Below are positions 24,590 to 33,398 of a stretch of 55,076 nt of DNA, one piece after another. The translations under genes and the position numbers were made by a program. The DNA is from Desulfurococcales archaeon. Its GTDB lineage: Archaea > Thermoproteota > Thermoprotei_A > Sulfolobales > NBVN01. The stretch covers positions 1 through 55,076 of the forward strand of contig JALSOP010000037.1 of the NCBI GenBank assembly GCA_026986435.1, read 5' to 3'. The notes beneath the pieces are model-generated. The model was given only the letters and a program-made list of their open reading frames with translations. It searched no databases and was not told the DNA's origin. Each line of letters starts with the position of its first letter. Position 1 is the stretch's first letter.

Positions 24590-25573
24590 CTCGGACTCCC
24601 TTAGCTCATAGGGTTCCTTGATGAAGGATTCAGTCAGCGTCAAGCCGTACTCCTCTAGTAGTATCAGGATTGCTGCCTGCGGAGGAATGACCCCCTTCTC
24701 GGTTATTATTGCGTCTATGTACTCCGGCGGCGTCACGTCGAACACCGGGTTGTAGACCTTAACCTCTGGGTTCCTGTTGAGCCACTCCTCCGTCACTATC
24801 TCGAGTGGTGACCTGACCTCAATCGGTACCAGCTCCCCTATCACGGTCTGGGGGCTGAATTTGTAGGTCTCGCTGGCGACATACATACGTACCCTGGCCT
24901 CCTTAGCAGCCAGGGCAACCATAGATGTGCCGATCTTGTTAATGACAGCACCATTGGCAGCTATTGTGTCAGCGCCGACAACCACCTTGTTCACTTTCTT
25001 CATAAAGTACCTCACTGAAGAGTCCGGTATGAGGATGACGTCAAGGCCTGCATCCGCTAGGGCCTTGGCAGTAATTAGGCCCTGCATCTTGGGCCTCGTC
25101 TCCTTCACGTACACCCTGTGCACCTTGCCCTGGTTATGGGCCGTAGCGATGACCGACACGGCGGCGGTGCTGTGGCAATGTGTCATCACTACATCGCCGT
25201 TTTCCAATCTTTTAGCACCAAGTTCCCCGATTATTCTTACAGCGTTAAGTGAGTACTCGATGAACTCTTCAGCAGCGTTAACGACTGCGCGGACAGCCTC
25301 CTCGAGGGATGATGCCCCGGATCTTTTTAGTCTATTCATAACGTAAGCGACGGCGTTGGGTAGCGAGACAGCTGTTGGTCTGGCTGACCTCACGAACTCA
25401 GCTATTCTTTCCATGTACGCCATGAAGTCTTTCAGGTTCCTTCCCTTGAACTCCTCGGCAGCTATGGCCAGTGCCCTGGCCCCTGCCCTGGCTATTCTGC
25501 CAGCGCCCCTGATCCTCATTTCCTTTATGTCGAGCCAGATCTTCCTTACACCCTCGGGTACATACTCGCTCAT
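24578..25573 (-). CDS. Ribose-1,5-bisphosphate isomerase (e2b2 family)
   Basis: A 331-residue member of the eIF2B alpha/beta/delta family. The residues known to be catalytic in the Thermococcus R15P isomerase are at identical positions: Cys133 in MTHCHST and Asp202 in GADTIAANGAV. The substrate loop RGAGRIARAGARAL (22-35) is also present. R15P isomerase makes ribulose-1,5-bisphosphate in archaeal AMP/nucleoside degradation. Its 5' end overlaps the paralogue upstream by 4 bases, so the two are translationally coupled. No type III RuBisCO or AMP phosphorylase is in the window. Confidence 0.88.
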   Translation of the reverse strand: MSEYVPEGVRKIWLDIKEMRIRGAGRIARAGARALAIAAEEFKGRNLKDFMAYMERIAEFVRSARPTAVSLPNAVAYVMNRLKRSGASSLEEAVRAVVNAAEEFIEYSLNAVRIIGELGAKRLENGDVVMTHCHSTAAVSVIATAHNQGKVHRVYVKETRPKMQGLITAKALADAGLDVILIPDSSVRYFMKKVNKVVVGADTIAANGAVINKIGTSMVALAAKEARVRMYVASETYKFSPQTVIGELVPIEVRSPLEIVTEEWLNRNPEVKVYNPVFDVTPPEYIDAIITEKGVIPPQAAILILLEEYGLTLTESFIKEPYELRESELGE

Positions 25574-26562
25574 AGGGACCGCACCTCCTTGAGAAGTTCC
25601 TTAATGCTCTTCACTCTTGGCGGAAGCCCATACTTCTCCTTAATGAGTATAGGTACGGCCTGTGGGGCTATGAGCCCGTGCTCGGTTATTATTGCGTCTA
25701 TGTACTCCGGCGGCGTCACGTCGAATATTGGCTCCCTAACAATCACCTTTCCAGTGAGTTCCTCCATTCTATTCCGAGGGATTATGAGCTCGGGATCGTT
25801 CAGGACTATGCCCTCAATCAGTTCTCCGAAGACTGTCTCTATACCGAACTTGTAGGTGCCAGCAGCTACTAGCACCCTGGTCCTCGCCTCTTTCGCTGCC
25901 AGGGCTATTGCTGATGTACCTGCCTTATTGACTATCGCGCCATTCGCGGCTACGGCGTCGGCACCGACTATGACCTTGCTTATCTTTTTCATCACGAACC
26001 TTACGGCAGAGTCAACGATGAGTGTTGTGTCAATTCCCATCTTAGCTATTTTTTCAGCGGCAACCAAGCCCTCTCCTAGGGGTCTCGACTCGGTGACGTA
26101 CACACTGAAGTTCTTACCCTCTCTTAAGGCTTCCTCAAATATTCTTATGACTGATGTGCTGTACGAGTGAGTAAGGATGACGTCACCATTAACTATTCTT
26201 TTTGCACCAACCCTAGCCACGATTTTCTTTGTGTGCTCTATCTCCTCATTTATCTTGTCTATTATTGCGGCGACCTTCTCAATGGCTGCCTCGACACCAC
26301 TTCTCTTAGCCTCATTCACGAACCCGATTAGGAACTCCCTGAGAAGATTCGACATAACCATGGACGTGGGCCTTGCATCTATTATCGTCTCTACCCAGCT
26401 AGGGAGGTACTTGACGAAATCCCTCCCACATACCTTGACAACGTCTGAGAGGAATGAGAAGGCAGCGTAGGCTGCCTCCGTGGACCCGAGTATTCTGCCA
26501 TGCCTGAGGTCGGAAGCTAGGGCATCGACTCTAGTAGCTATTTCCCTACACTGTTGTGACAT
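25570..26562 (-). CDS. e2b2-family paralogue with Cys133 replaced by Ser
   Basis: A 330-residue paralogue of the next gene. Alignment by eye needs no gaps from residue 119 onward: NGDVILTHSYST puts Ser at position 133 where the catalytic Cys of R15P isomerase belongs, while Asp202 (GADAVAANGAI) is kept. The N-terminal RGAGxxA substrate loop is also missing (RHGRILGSTEAAYAA). It is therefore unlikely to have the normal isomerase activity. It may be an aIF2B-like regulator, a structural partner in a mixed hexamer with the active paralogue, or an isomerase of another sugar. Same operon, 80 bases after pfkB. Confidence 0.82.
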   Translation of the reverse strand: MSQQCREIATRVDALASDLRHGRILGSTEAAYAAFSFLSDVVKVCGRDFVKYLPSWVETIIDARPTSMVMSNLLREFLIGFVNEAKRSGVEAAIEKVAAIIDKINEEIEHTKKIVARVGAKRIVNGDVILTHSYSTSVIRIFEEALREGKNFSVYVTESRPLGEGLVAAEKIAKMGIDTTLIVDSAVRFVMKKISKVIVGADAVAANGAIVNKAGTSAIALAAKEARTRVLVAAGTYKFGIETVFGELIEGIVLNDPELIIPRNRMEELTGKVIVREPIFDVTPPEYIDAIITEHGLIAPQAVPILIKEKYGLPPRVKSIKELLKEVRSL

Positions 26563-26642
26563 CCACCATCACATGTTACTTTTCTTATCGAGCACAGAAA
26601 ATCCTAACTGTGAAGTGAACGATTGCTACGGACGTTTTAACC

Positions 26643-27614
26643 CTAGATCACCGTGGGTTCAGCGAGTCTCCTGCATTCGCTCGCGTACTCCATGAGTTCG
26701 GTGTACCTTGGCGAACCCCTCGGACCCTCTCTCGAAGCGTTGATTGTGGCAGCACATGTTGCCAGAACCATGGCGTCGATGAAGTCGTGGCCCACAGATA
26801 CGGCAGCTGTGAACACGCCCACGTACGCATCTCCGCAACCGCTTGTTGACCTAGTCCTTAGCCCGAGCCTCTCTGTGGGTATGCCACGCACTATCAGGAC
26901 ACGGTCCTCCATGAAGAGTCTCGAACCTTTGATTCCTTCCTTGCTGAGGACGCGCAGTCCCGGATTTATCTGCCTTAACCTTTCCACCGCTTCTTCAACG
27001 CTGGTTGCCCGTGTCATGGAGAGGAGTTCGTCCTTATTTGGTGCGATTATGTCGACACGGCGGATAATCCCATCCAGCTTATCTATTCCTTCATGTGAGA
27101 GTGAGCCAGGATCCCACACCACCATAGCACCCCTCTCCCTAGCCCAACCAGCAATCGCTTCAGCAACCTCTATAGGCGGGTTCATTATTAGTACGGCAGC
27201 TGGTTTAACATCTGAATTAAGCAGCGGTCGTACGTCGGCATCATTGAGCGCCTCATTCGCTCCGTAGTAGCTGTAGATGGCGGTTTCCCCGGATGGATTA
27301 ACGGCAACGAATGCCTGCCCGGATTCGACGCCATCCTTGGTAACGATAAATGACGTGTCTATTCCTTCACTTCTCAAGGCATCGATGTGTTGCCTACCGA
27401 CCTCGTCGTTGCCTATTGCCCCGACCATGATCACTGTCCCGCGCACTCCCAGAAATCGTGCGGCAGCCGTAGCGGCGTTACCGCCTGATCCTCCCAGGTA
27501 CCTCGCAAGCGCCCTAACCCTAACTTTAGGTGGAGCGAACCTATTGACGAAAAGCATGGTGTCGTAGTTTAGTGAGCCGGCCACTATGACCTTAATCTTT
27601 TTATTCCTATCCAT
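26643..27614 (-). CDS. PfkB-family sugar/nucleoside kinase
   Basis: A 323-residue ribokinase-fold protein with the N-terminal GGSGGNAATAA motif (41-51) and the C-terminal anion-hole motif STSGCGDAY, in which D262 is the catalytic base; the usual GAGD reads GCGD. Given two R15P-isomerase-family genes just downstream, ribose-1-phosphate kinase (ADP-dependent in Thermococcus) or a nucleoside kinase is the most attractive role, but PfkB substrates cannot be read from sequence. Its start overlaps the end of ileS by 31 bases, with GGAAGG as ribosome-binding site. Confidence 0.82.
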   Translation of the reverse strand: MDRNKKIKVIVAGSLNYDTMLFVNRFAPPKVRVRALARYLGGSGGNAATAAARFLGVRGTVIMVGAIGNDEVGRQHIDALRSEGIDTSFIVTKDGVESGQAFVAVNPSGETAIYSYYGANEALNDADVRPLLNSDVKPAAVLIMNPPIEVAEAIAGWARERGAMVVWDPGSLSHEGIDKLDGIIRRVDIIAPNKDELLSMTRATSVEEAVERLRQINPGLRVLSKEGIKGSRLFMEDRVLIVRGIPTERLGLRTRSTSGCGDAYVGVFTAAVSVGHDFIDAMVLATCAATINASREGPRGSPRYTELMEYASECRRLAEPTVI

Positions 27615-30586
27615 ACCTTCCTCCCCTCAACAACCCACTCCTTCGCTAGATCAGCCTCGCCCTCTCCGAACATGATGTCCCTTGCCCTGACCTCTGAAGC
27701 AACGTATTCTCTGTGCTCATTAAGGGCCGCGGATATCTCGTCGTCCTCGGTCTTGATGTACACCTTGATAGGTTCGTCGACCTTTAGGTTAAGTGAGTTC
27801 CTCATGGTCTGCACCCTCCTGATTATCTCCCTGGCAAGCGCTTCCTTCCTAAGCTCGGAGGTTAGCTCCCTGCTTATGCATGTCTTTAATGGGACGTTGT
27901 CGACCTTTGTCTCCTCACTTATCTCTTCCTCACCGCAATCAAGCTCCTCGTAACTCACTATGATAACGTCCTTGCTGTTGGCCAGCAATCTAATGATGTG
28001 CTTAAGTTCCTTCAGCCCCTCAACATAGTCCCTGGGTAGGCCCACTTTCACGTACTGTATTGGCCACCTAAGCTTGATCTTTACCTCGTTCCTCAGCGAC
28101 GCCGCGGAAGAGATGACCCCCAGCGCCACCTTCATCAGTTTTTCTATTCTTTCATCCGTTAAATCCTTGGCAGGCTCCGACAGTCTGCTGAGGTGCACGC
28201 TTTCGGCCTCCCCCGGTTCGTACCTCTTTATGAAGTCTTGCCATAGCTTCTCAGCCATGTGCGGCGCTATCGTGGAGAGAAGCTGTAGCCCCGTCTTGAG
28301 TGCGTGGTATAACGCAGTGTAGGCGTGGAATCTGTCGAGCGACTCCTCCGACCAGACCCTGGGCCTTATCATCCTTAGGTATCCGTGGCTGAGTGTCTCG
28401 ACGAAGAAGTCCAGCACTGCCTTGGTTGCCTCATGCAGTCTGTATTCTCCCATGAGTTCGTCGAATTTCCTTAGTAGTGTGTTCGTCTCGCTTATTATCC
28501 ACCTGTCCTCAGGCGCTCCCTCGTTGAAGGTAGTTAGTACATCATACTTGCTCGGGTCAAACCTGTCTATGCTCATGTACGTGTCGGCGAACTTGAAGAC
28601 ATTCCATATGATGTTCAGGTTCCTCACTACATCACGAATTTCCTTCAGGTTGAAGATGAAGGACTCCGCTGGAGGGTAGCGCATCAGGATATACGCTCTA
28701 GTTGCGTCGACGCTGTGCTTCGTCAGGAGGTCGTTTGCCCAGATCACGTTACCTAAGTGCTTTGACATCTTTCTCCCCTGAGCGTCGAGCACAAGTCCCT
28801 GCATCAGGATTGTCCTGTAAGGCGCCCTCCCTTCTAGGAGAACTGAGGTTACTAGGAGGGAGTAGAACCACCCTCTCGTCTGGTCAATCCCCTCAGTTAT
28901 GAAGTGGTAAGGGTAGAGCATCGAGAATAGCTTCCTATTCCTGAGACCATCGACCGATGCCATCCACGCCATGCCCGAGTCCATCCAGACATCCACCACG
29001 AAGGGAACCCTGATCCACTCTTTGCAGTCTTCAGTTGGCTTCAGCCTCACCCTGTCTATCCATGGCCTATGCACTAGTCTGAAGTCATCCACGTCCGGCA
29101 GGTATTCAGCCTCTTTTTTAAGCTCCTCTATACTACCTATGACCTTGACTTTCTTCGGGTCATCCTTGCAGACCCAAACAGGGAGCGGAGTACCCCAGAT
29201 CCTCGACCTTGAGATGGTCCAGTCCTTAAGGTTCTCAAGCCAGTTCTCAAACCTAGCCCTGAGCTTCTTCGGATAGATCGCCACGTCAGAGAGGGCCTTT
29301 ATTAGGTCGCTCCTGTAAGGTGATACTCTTATGAACCACTGCTTATCAGCTCTGTAAATCAGGGGTGTGCCGCATCTCCAGCAGTGCGGGTACTTGTGTA
29401 CGATCGTTCCCTCATAAACGAGCAGGCCCTTCTCCCTCAACACCGCAGTAACTTTCCTGCTGGCCTCGTTAACGTCCAGGCCCCTGAAGATACCGCCTTC
29501 GCTGTTGAACACGCCGTTTATCTCTACGGCACTGGTTATCGGGAGGCCGTACTGAGTACCAACCTCGTAGTCCTCAGGACCGTGCCCCGGTGCTATGTGA
29601 ACAAGCCCTGTGCCCTCATCTAGACTGACGAAGTCAGCAGTTATCACGTAATGGGCGTTCTCGTGCTTGGTATGTATAGGCACCTCCTCGAGGAGCGGGT
29701 GCACGTACCTCAGTCCCTCTAGCTCAGAACCCCTCACCCTCTCTACACATTCCCAGGACTCCACGCCAGCGTTCTTCATCACCTCCTCCAACCTGGACTC
29801 GGCGACGAACCAGTACTCGTCGCCAACCCTTGTCTTGCAGTATATCCCCTCTGGGTTGACCGCGACTGCCTCGTTATCGATGAGTGTCCACGGAGTCGTT
29901 GTCCATATCACTAAGTACTCGTTGTTTCTGTTCTTCAGCCTGAACTTTACGTATATGGAAGGGGATACTTTGTCCTCATACCCCTGCGACACTTCTGCAT
30001 CGCTTAGTGCTGTCTCACAGCGCGGGCAGAACGGCAGAACCCTCTTTCCTTCGTAGAGTAAGCCCCTCTCATGCATCCTCTTTATGAAGTACCAGACGTG
30101 CTCAATGTACTCGGGCTTCCTAGTCTCGTAAGCGTTTTCGAGGTCTAGCCAAAGAGCGATCCTCTCCGTGGCGTAGTCCTGCCAGTACTTTAGGTAGTAG
30201 TCAACCAGCTTGTTACATTCCTCAACGAACCTTTCGGCGCCCACAATCCGAAATATGTCCTTCTTTTTCTTTATGCCGAGCTTCTTCTCAGCCTCCACCT
30301 CTACAGGCAGGCCCTGCTCATCCCATCCTGCCTGAGCCCATACGTTGTATCCCTTAAGCCTCATGTACTTCAGCACGAAGTCCTTGAACACCCTACCTCT
30401 GATGTGCCCAACGTGTGGGTACCCATTCGCTGTGGGGGGCCCCTCAAGGAAGGCGAAAACGGGTTTTCCCTCATCCCATGAACGCCACTTTCTCGGGATC
30501 TCCCGTGTTTTCCAGAATCTCCGCGCCTCCTCCTCCATAGAGAGGAGGTCAAACCTCCCTAACCCGATGGTTCCGCACCTAATCAA
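27584..30586 (-). CDS. ileS: Isoleucyl-tRNA synthetase
   Basis: A 1000-residue class Ia synthetase with HVGH (58-61) as the HIGH motif, KMSKH at about residue 605, the CP1 editing domain between (VIWTTTPWTLIDNEAVAVNP) and CxxC knuckles (CPRC, CWRC). The start is uncertain: TTG at 30586 is the longest, but a TATA-like TATATAAGG (plus-strand 30601-30609) would put transcription start near or inside it, so an internal start such as ATG at residue 17 (30538) may be used. It is first in an operon with pfkB and the two e2b2 genes. A CAU tRNA that may be Ile2 is at 46760-46858. Confidence 0.95.
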   Translation of the reverse strand: MIRCGTIGLGRFDLLSMEEEARRFWKTREIPRKWRSWDEGKPVFAFLEGPPTANGYPHVGHIRGRVFKDFVLKYMRLKGYNVWAQAGWDEQGLPVEVEAEKKLGIKKKKDIFRIVGAERFVEECNKLVDYYLKYWQDYATERIALWLDLENAYETRKPEYIEHVWYFIKRMHERGLLYEGKRVLPFCPRCETALSDAEVSQGYEDKVSPSIYVKFRLKNRNNEYLVIWTTTPWTLIDNEAVAVNPEGIYCKTRVGDEYWFVAESRLEEVMKNAGVESWECVERVRGSELEGLRYVHPLLEEVPIHTKHENAHYVITADFVSLDEGTGLVHIAPGHGPEDYEVGTQYGLPITSAVEINGVFNSEGGIFRGLDVNEASRKVTAVLREKGLLVYEGTIVHKYPHCWRCGTPLIYRADKQWFIRVSPYRSDLIKALSDVAIYPKKLRARFENWLENLKDWTISRSRIWGTPLPVWVCKDDPKKVKVIGSIEELKKEAEYLPDVDDFRLVHRPWIDRVRLKPTEDCKEWIRVPFVVDVWMDSGMAWMASVDGLRNRKLFSMLYPYHFITEGIDQTRGWFYSLLVTSVLLEGRAPYRTILMQGLVLDAQGRKMSKHLGNVIWANDLLTKHSVDATRAYILMRYPPAESFIFNLKEIRDVVRNLNIIWNVFKFADTYMSIDRFDPSKYDVLTTFNEGAPEDRWIISETNTLLRKFDELMGEYRLHEATKAVLDFFVETLSHGYLRMIRPRVWSEESLDRFHAYTALYHALKTGLQLLSTIAPHMAEKLWQDFIKRYEPGEAESVHLSRLSEPAKDLTDERIEKLMKVALGVISSAASLRNEVKIKLRWPIQYVKVGLPRDYVEGLKELKHIIRLLANSKDVIIVSYEELDCGEEEISEETKVDNVPLKTCISRELTSELRKEALAREIIRRVQTMRNSLNLKVDEPIKVYIKTEDDEISAALNEHREYVASEVRARDIMFGEGEADLAKEWVVEGRKVWIGIKRLRS

Positions 30587-30629
30587 GCCTTAAGGAATAC
30601 CTTATATAGATTAGACGTTAGGCGAGGAG

Positions 30630-30705
30630 AAAATGGCCCCGTGGGGACCCCCCACTCACTCCGAGCCATTTCGGCTCCGTCGTGAGGGTCTCTGACCCAG
30701 ATATT
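30630..30705. other. GC-rich structured intergenic segment, possible ncRNA
   Basis: Between ileS and the aldehyde oxidoreductase gene lie nested inverted repeats: CTCAC...GTGAG enclosing GAGCC-ATTT-CGGCTC, a near-perfect GTGGGG...CCCCAC, and GGGTC-TCT-GACCC. The TATA-like TTATATA at 30601-30608 is close to symmetric and could drive a plus-strand RNA starting near 30630 as well as ileS on the minus strand. No C/D boxes are present and no terminal ACA is evident, so it is not a standard guide RNA. Strand and function are unknown. Confidence 0.4.
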
Positions 30706-30735
30706 AGGGTGTTATCTCTCTAAAACGGTTTCTCT

Positions 30736-32592
30736 TCAGTCCCTTAGATCAACTAAGTCTCTCAGCCCCTCGTACACGAAGCCTAGGCCGAGCCTCTCCA
30801 GAGTTGACTTCTTCGGCGCGCCTCTCTCGTCCCAGCCTCTTAGCTCGTAGTACTTGCTCAGCATCCTGTCGTAGCCGTCCCTGTCGAGCTTGGCGCCAGC
30901 CAGCGGCCCCTTGGTTAGGGGCTCCGTGAACCACCTCTCAGGCGGGTAGTCCATGTGCCTGCCCCAACCCCTTCCCTCGGCGGCGTATTCCCTCACCCAG
31001 AACGCCCTAATGAGTGTGTAGACTCTCTCCGCCAACTTATGGAGGTCGTCCCATGTGAAGCTCACTCCTGTCGCCGCTTTCAAGAACTTCGGGTAGTAGT
31101 CGAGGTTGAGGCCGAGCTCCACCCACGGCAGCCTGCACGTTACGAGGGACTCGAATACTGCTCCCCTAACGTTCTGCATCCAAACGAGATTCTCTACCTT
31201 CTCATCGGTGTACTTATCCCTACCCATCTTTATCTCCAGCGATATGAACCATGCATCCTTGTGGTGGGCCCCTATGGAGCTCGTGCCGTAGGCCAGAGCC
31301 ATGCCTGGTGCGGCGTGGCAGTCGTATGCCGAGATCTCCAGGCCCTTAACCTGCATGGCGAAGGCCATGGCGCCGTTCCCGAGCTTCTCGGCGGCGGCCC
31401 TGGTGCCCTCCGCCATCAGGTTCCCGAGTTCCCCTCTCCTGTACGCTATGTCCTCCGTCAACTGTACGGCGGCGTCGAAGTCGCCCCACTCAATCCCGTC
31501 CTTTATGAGGCCTTTCTCGGTAGCCTCCATGGCGAAGGCTATTGAGGAGCCGAGGCTTATTGTATCTAGTCCCAGGTCGTCCGCGAGTTTATTCAGGTGG
31601 GACACCTTATTGAGGTCCCCTATACCTATGTTGGAGCCGAGCATCGCGACGTTCTCGTAGTCGAGCTCTGCCCTGGCCTTAGTGCTGCCTACCTGGTACT
31701 CGACAATGTTTCCGCATGGCATGTTGCAGTTGGGACACCCCTTCTGCGCCACCTTCATCTTCTCCATGGTGTAGCCGTCGATCCCGCTGGCGAAGTCGTA
31801 GACGCCCTCACGGAAGTTGTAAGTGGGTAGCACGGAGTTCTTGTTAGACCACTCAATGGTCATCATGGTGCCCTGCCTGATCCAGAAGTCGTAGCCATCC
31901 GCCTCTTTCACCACCCTGTAGGCCTCAGCCCCAAGCCGTACGAGCTCGGCCTGGTCAGCGGGCTTCGGAAGCTCCTTGCACCCCTTAATCACGATGGTCT
32001 TCAGCTTCTTTGAGCCCATCACCGCACCCATGCCTGGCCTGCCGCCCGAGCGGCCGAACTCGCTTATAACTGTGGCGAACTTGACCAAGTTCTCCCCTGC
32101 CGGGCCTATGTACAGGGCTCCGGCGTTCTTTCCGTACTCGGCGTAGAGCTTCGGCTCGAGGTCATGGACACGCATACCCCATATGTCCTCCGCGGGCTCG
32201 ATGGATGCCTTACCGCACTCAACAACCAGCTTTACGGGCTTGTCGGAAGCGCCCGTAATCACTAGAGCATCATGTCCCGCCTTCCTAAGCTCCACAGCTG
32301 CCCTAGTACCTATGTTGCCGTCGCCGTATCCGTGAGTGAGGGGTGATTTGGCGGCGATCACCATCTTACCCGAGGAGGGCAGGGGGTATCCCGTGAGCGG
32401 CCCCACAGCGAATATGAGCACGTTGTCAGGGCTCAGCGGATCAGTCCCTGGTTTCACGAGGTCCCAGAGGAGCCTGATCGCCAGGCCCCTGCCGCCAAGG
32501 TAGTTCAGCAAGGTTTCCTTGTCGAGACTTACCTCGGTGATCTTTCTTGTTGTCAGGTTCACTAGGAGATATTTCCCATTCCATCCAAACAT
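30736..32592 (-). CDS. Tungsten-containing aldehyde:ferredoxin oxidoreductase
   Basis: A 618-residue AOR-family enzyme. The 4Fe-4S ligands C286, C289, C293 and C486 match the Pyrococcus AOR pattern (CxxCxxxC and a distant Cys before LPW), and the pterin-binding DDLGLD (338-343) is present. It oxidises aldehydes to acids with ferredoxin as acceptor; the partner could be the ferredoxin at 46400-46630. The precise substrate class (AOR, FOR, GAPOR or WOR) is not decided by these motifs. It is divergent from a phosphoribosyltransferase with a 106-base shared upstream region. Confidence 0.93.
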   Translation of the reverse strand: MFGWNGKYLLVNLTTRKITEVSLDKETLLNYLGGRGLAIRLLWDLVKPGTDPLSPDNVLIFAVGPLTGYPLPSSGKMVIAAKSPLTHGYGDGNIGTRAAVELRKAGHDALVITGASDKPVKLVVECGKASIEPAEDIWGMRVHDLEPKLYAEYGKNAGALYIGPAGENLVKFATVISEFGRSGGRPGMGAVMGSKKLKTIVIKGCKELPKPADQAELVRLGAEAYRVVKEADGYDFWIRQGTMMTIEWSNKNSVLPTYNFREGVYDFASGIDGYTMEKMKVAQKGCPNCNMPCGNIVEYQVGSTKARAELDYENVAMLGSNIGIGDLNKVSHLNKLADDLGLDTISLGSSIAFAMEATEKGLIKDGIEWGDFDAAVQLTEDIAYRRGELGNLMAEGTRAAAEKLGNGAMAFAMQVKGLEISAYDCHAAPGMALAYGTSSIGAHHKDAWFISLEIKMGRDKYTDEKVENLVWMQNVRGAVFESLVTCRLPWVELGLNLDYYPKFLKAATGVSFTWDDLHKLAERVYTLIRAFWVREYAAEGRGWGRHMDYPPERWFTEPLTKGPLAGAKLDRDGYDRMLSKYYELRGWDERGAPKKSTLERLGLGFVYEGLRDLVDLRD

Positions 32593-32698
32593 AGCGGATT
32601 CCCTTATTGTCTCACGGGAAACGAATTAAACATTAGTGAAGATCAGCCAACATATATTTTACCTGGATCTGCGGTAGTTAATTAATTGGGATAATGTA
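32593..32698. promoter_or_regulatory. Divergent promoter region, aldehyde oxidoreductase / phosphoribosyltransferase
   Basis: The gap contains a plus-strand TATA-like CATATATTTTA (32651-32661), about 43 bases before the phosphoribosyltransferase ATG, and a minus-strand TTTAATTCG (32623-32631) upstream of the oxidoreductase. Any regulator binding between them could control both genes. Confidence 0.45.
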
Positions 32699-33373
32699 AT
32701 GCCTAAGGTCCCCACCAAGCTTGTTAGCTGGGACGACATCGTCGAGTGGTCGAGGGGGCTAGCAAGAAAGATTAAGGATTCCGGTTATAGACCGGACGTG
32801 ATCGTAGCTATAGCCAGGGGAGGCTTCGTTCCTGCCAGGCTTCTCTGTGACTTCCTCGACGTCGAGAACCTCCTCTCGATCCAGTCACAGCACTGGACCG
32901 AGGCGGCCAAGGTAGCTGACAGAGCCATAATCAAGTTCCCGTATAAGGTAGAACTAACTGGTATGAAGGTGCTGATCGTCGACGACATAGTCGACACAGG
33001 CGAGTCACTGATCCTGGCCAGGGACTACATCATGAGGGAGTGGAAGCCCGAGGAAGTGAGGATAGCAGCTCTGCAGTGGATATCGCCAGTGGCTAAGCTG
33101 AGACCTGACTACTACTTCATCGAGATTAAGGAATGGATATGGTTCCAGTACCCGTGGACCAGGCTAGAGGACACTTACCAGTTCATAAAGAGGATGCTGT
33201 CTGAGGAGGGCAAGTACAAGAAAGAGTGGAGTTATGAGGAACTAAAAACTAAGTTCATGGAGTGGTACGACATCGACGTCGGGGATGAGTACTTCAGGGA
33301 CGCCATAGAAATGCTTGTAGAGAAGGGGTTCCTGTCCAGGATCGATAAGGACAGGTTCCGTATTAAGGAGTGA
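32699..33373 (+). CDS. Purine-type phosphoribosyltransferase with C-terminal extension
   Basis: A 224-residue protein whose first about 150 residues are a type I phosphoribosyltransferase: VIVAIARGGFVPARLLCDFL and the PRPP loop VLIVDDIVDTGES (about 99-111). The family (COG2236) includes xanthine/hypoxanthine-guanine transferases. The last about 65 residues (YKKEWSYEELKTKFMEWYDIDVGDEYFRDAIEMLVEKGFLSRIDKDRFRI) look like a small winged-helix-type domain, which could be regulatory. It would salvage purine bases that the nearby amidohydrolases would otherwise degrade. Single gene, divergent from AOR. Confidence 0.82.
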   Translation: MPKVPTKLVSWDDIVEWSRGLARKIKDSGYRPDVIVAIARGGFVPARLLCDFLDVENLLSIQSQHWTEAAKVADRAIIKFPYKVELTGMKVLIVDDIVDTGESLILARDYIMREWKPEEVRIAALQWISPVAKLRPDYYFIEIKEWIWFQYPWTRLEDTYQFIKRMLSEEGKYKKEWSYEELKTKFMEWYDIDVGDEYFRDAIEMLVEKGFLSRIDKDRFRIKE

Positions 33374-33398
33374 GAGTCACTAAGGAGAGAGGCATTAT

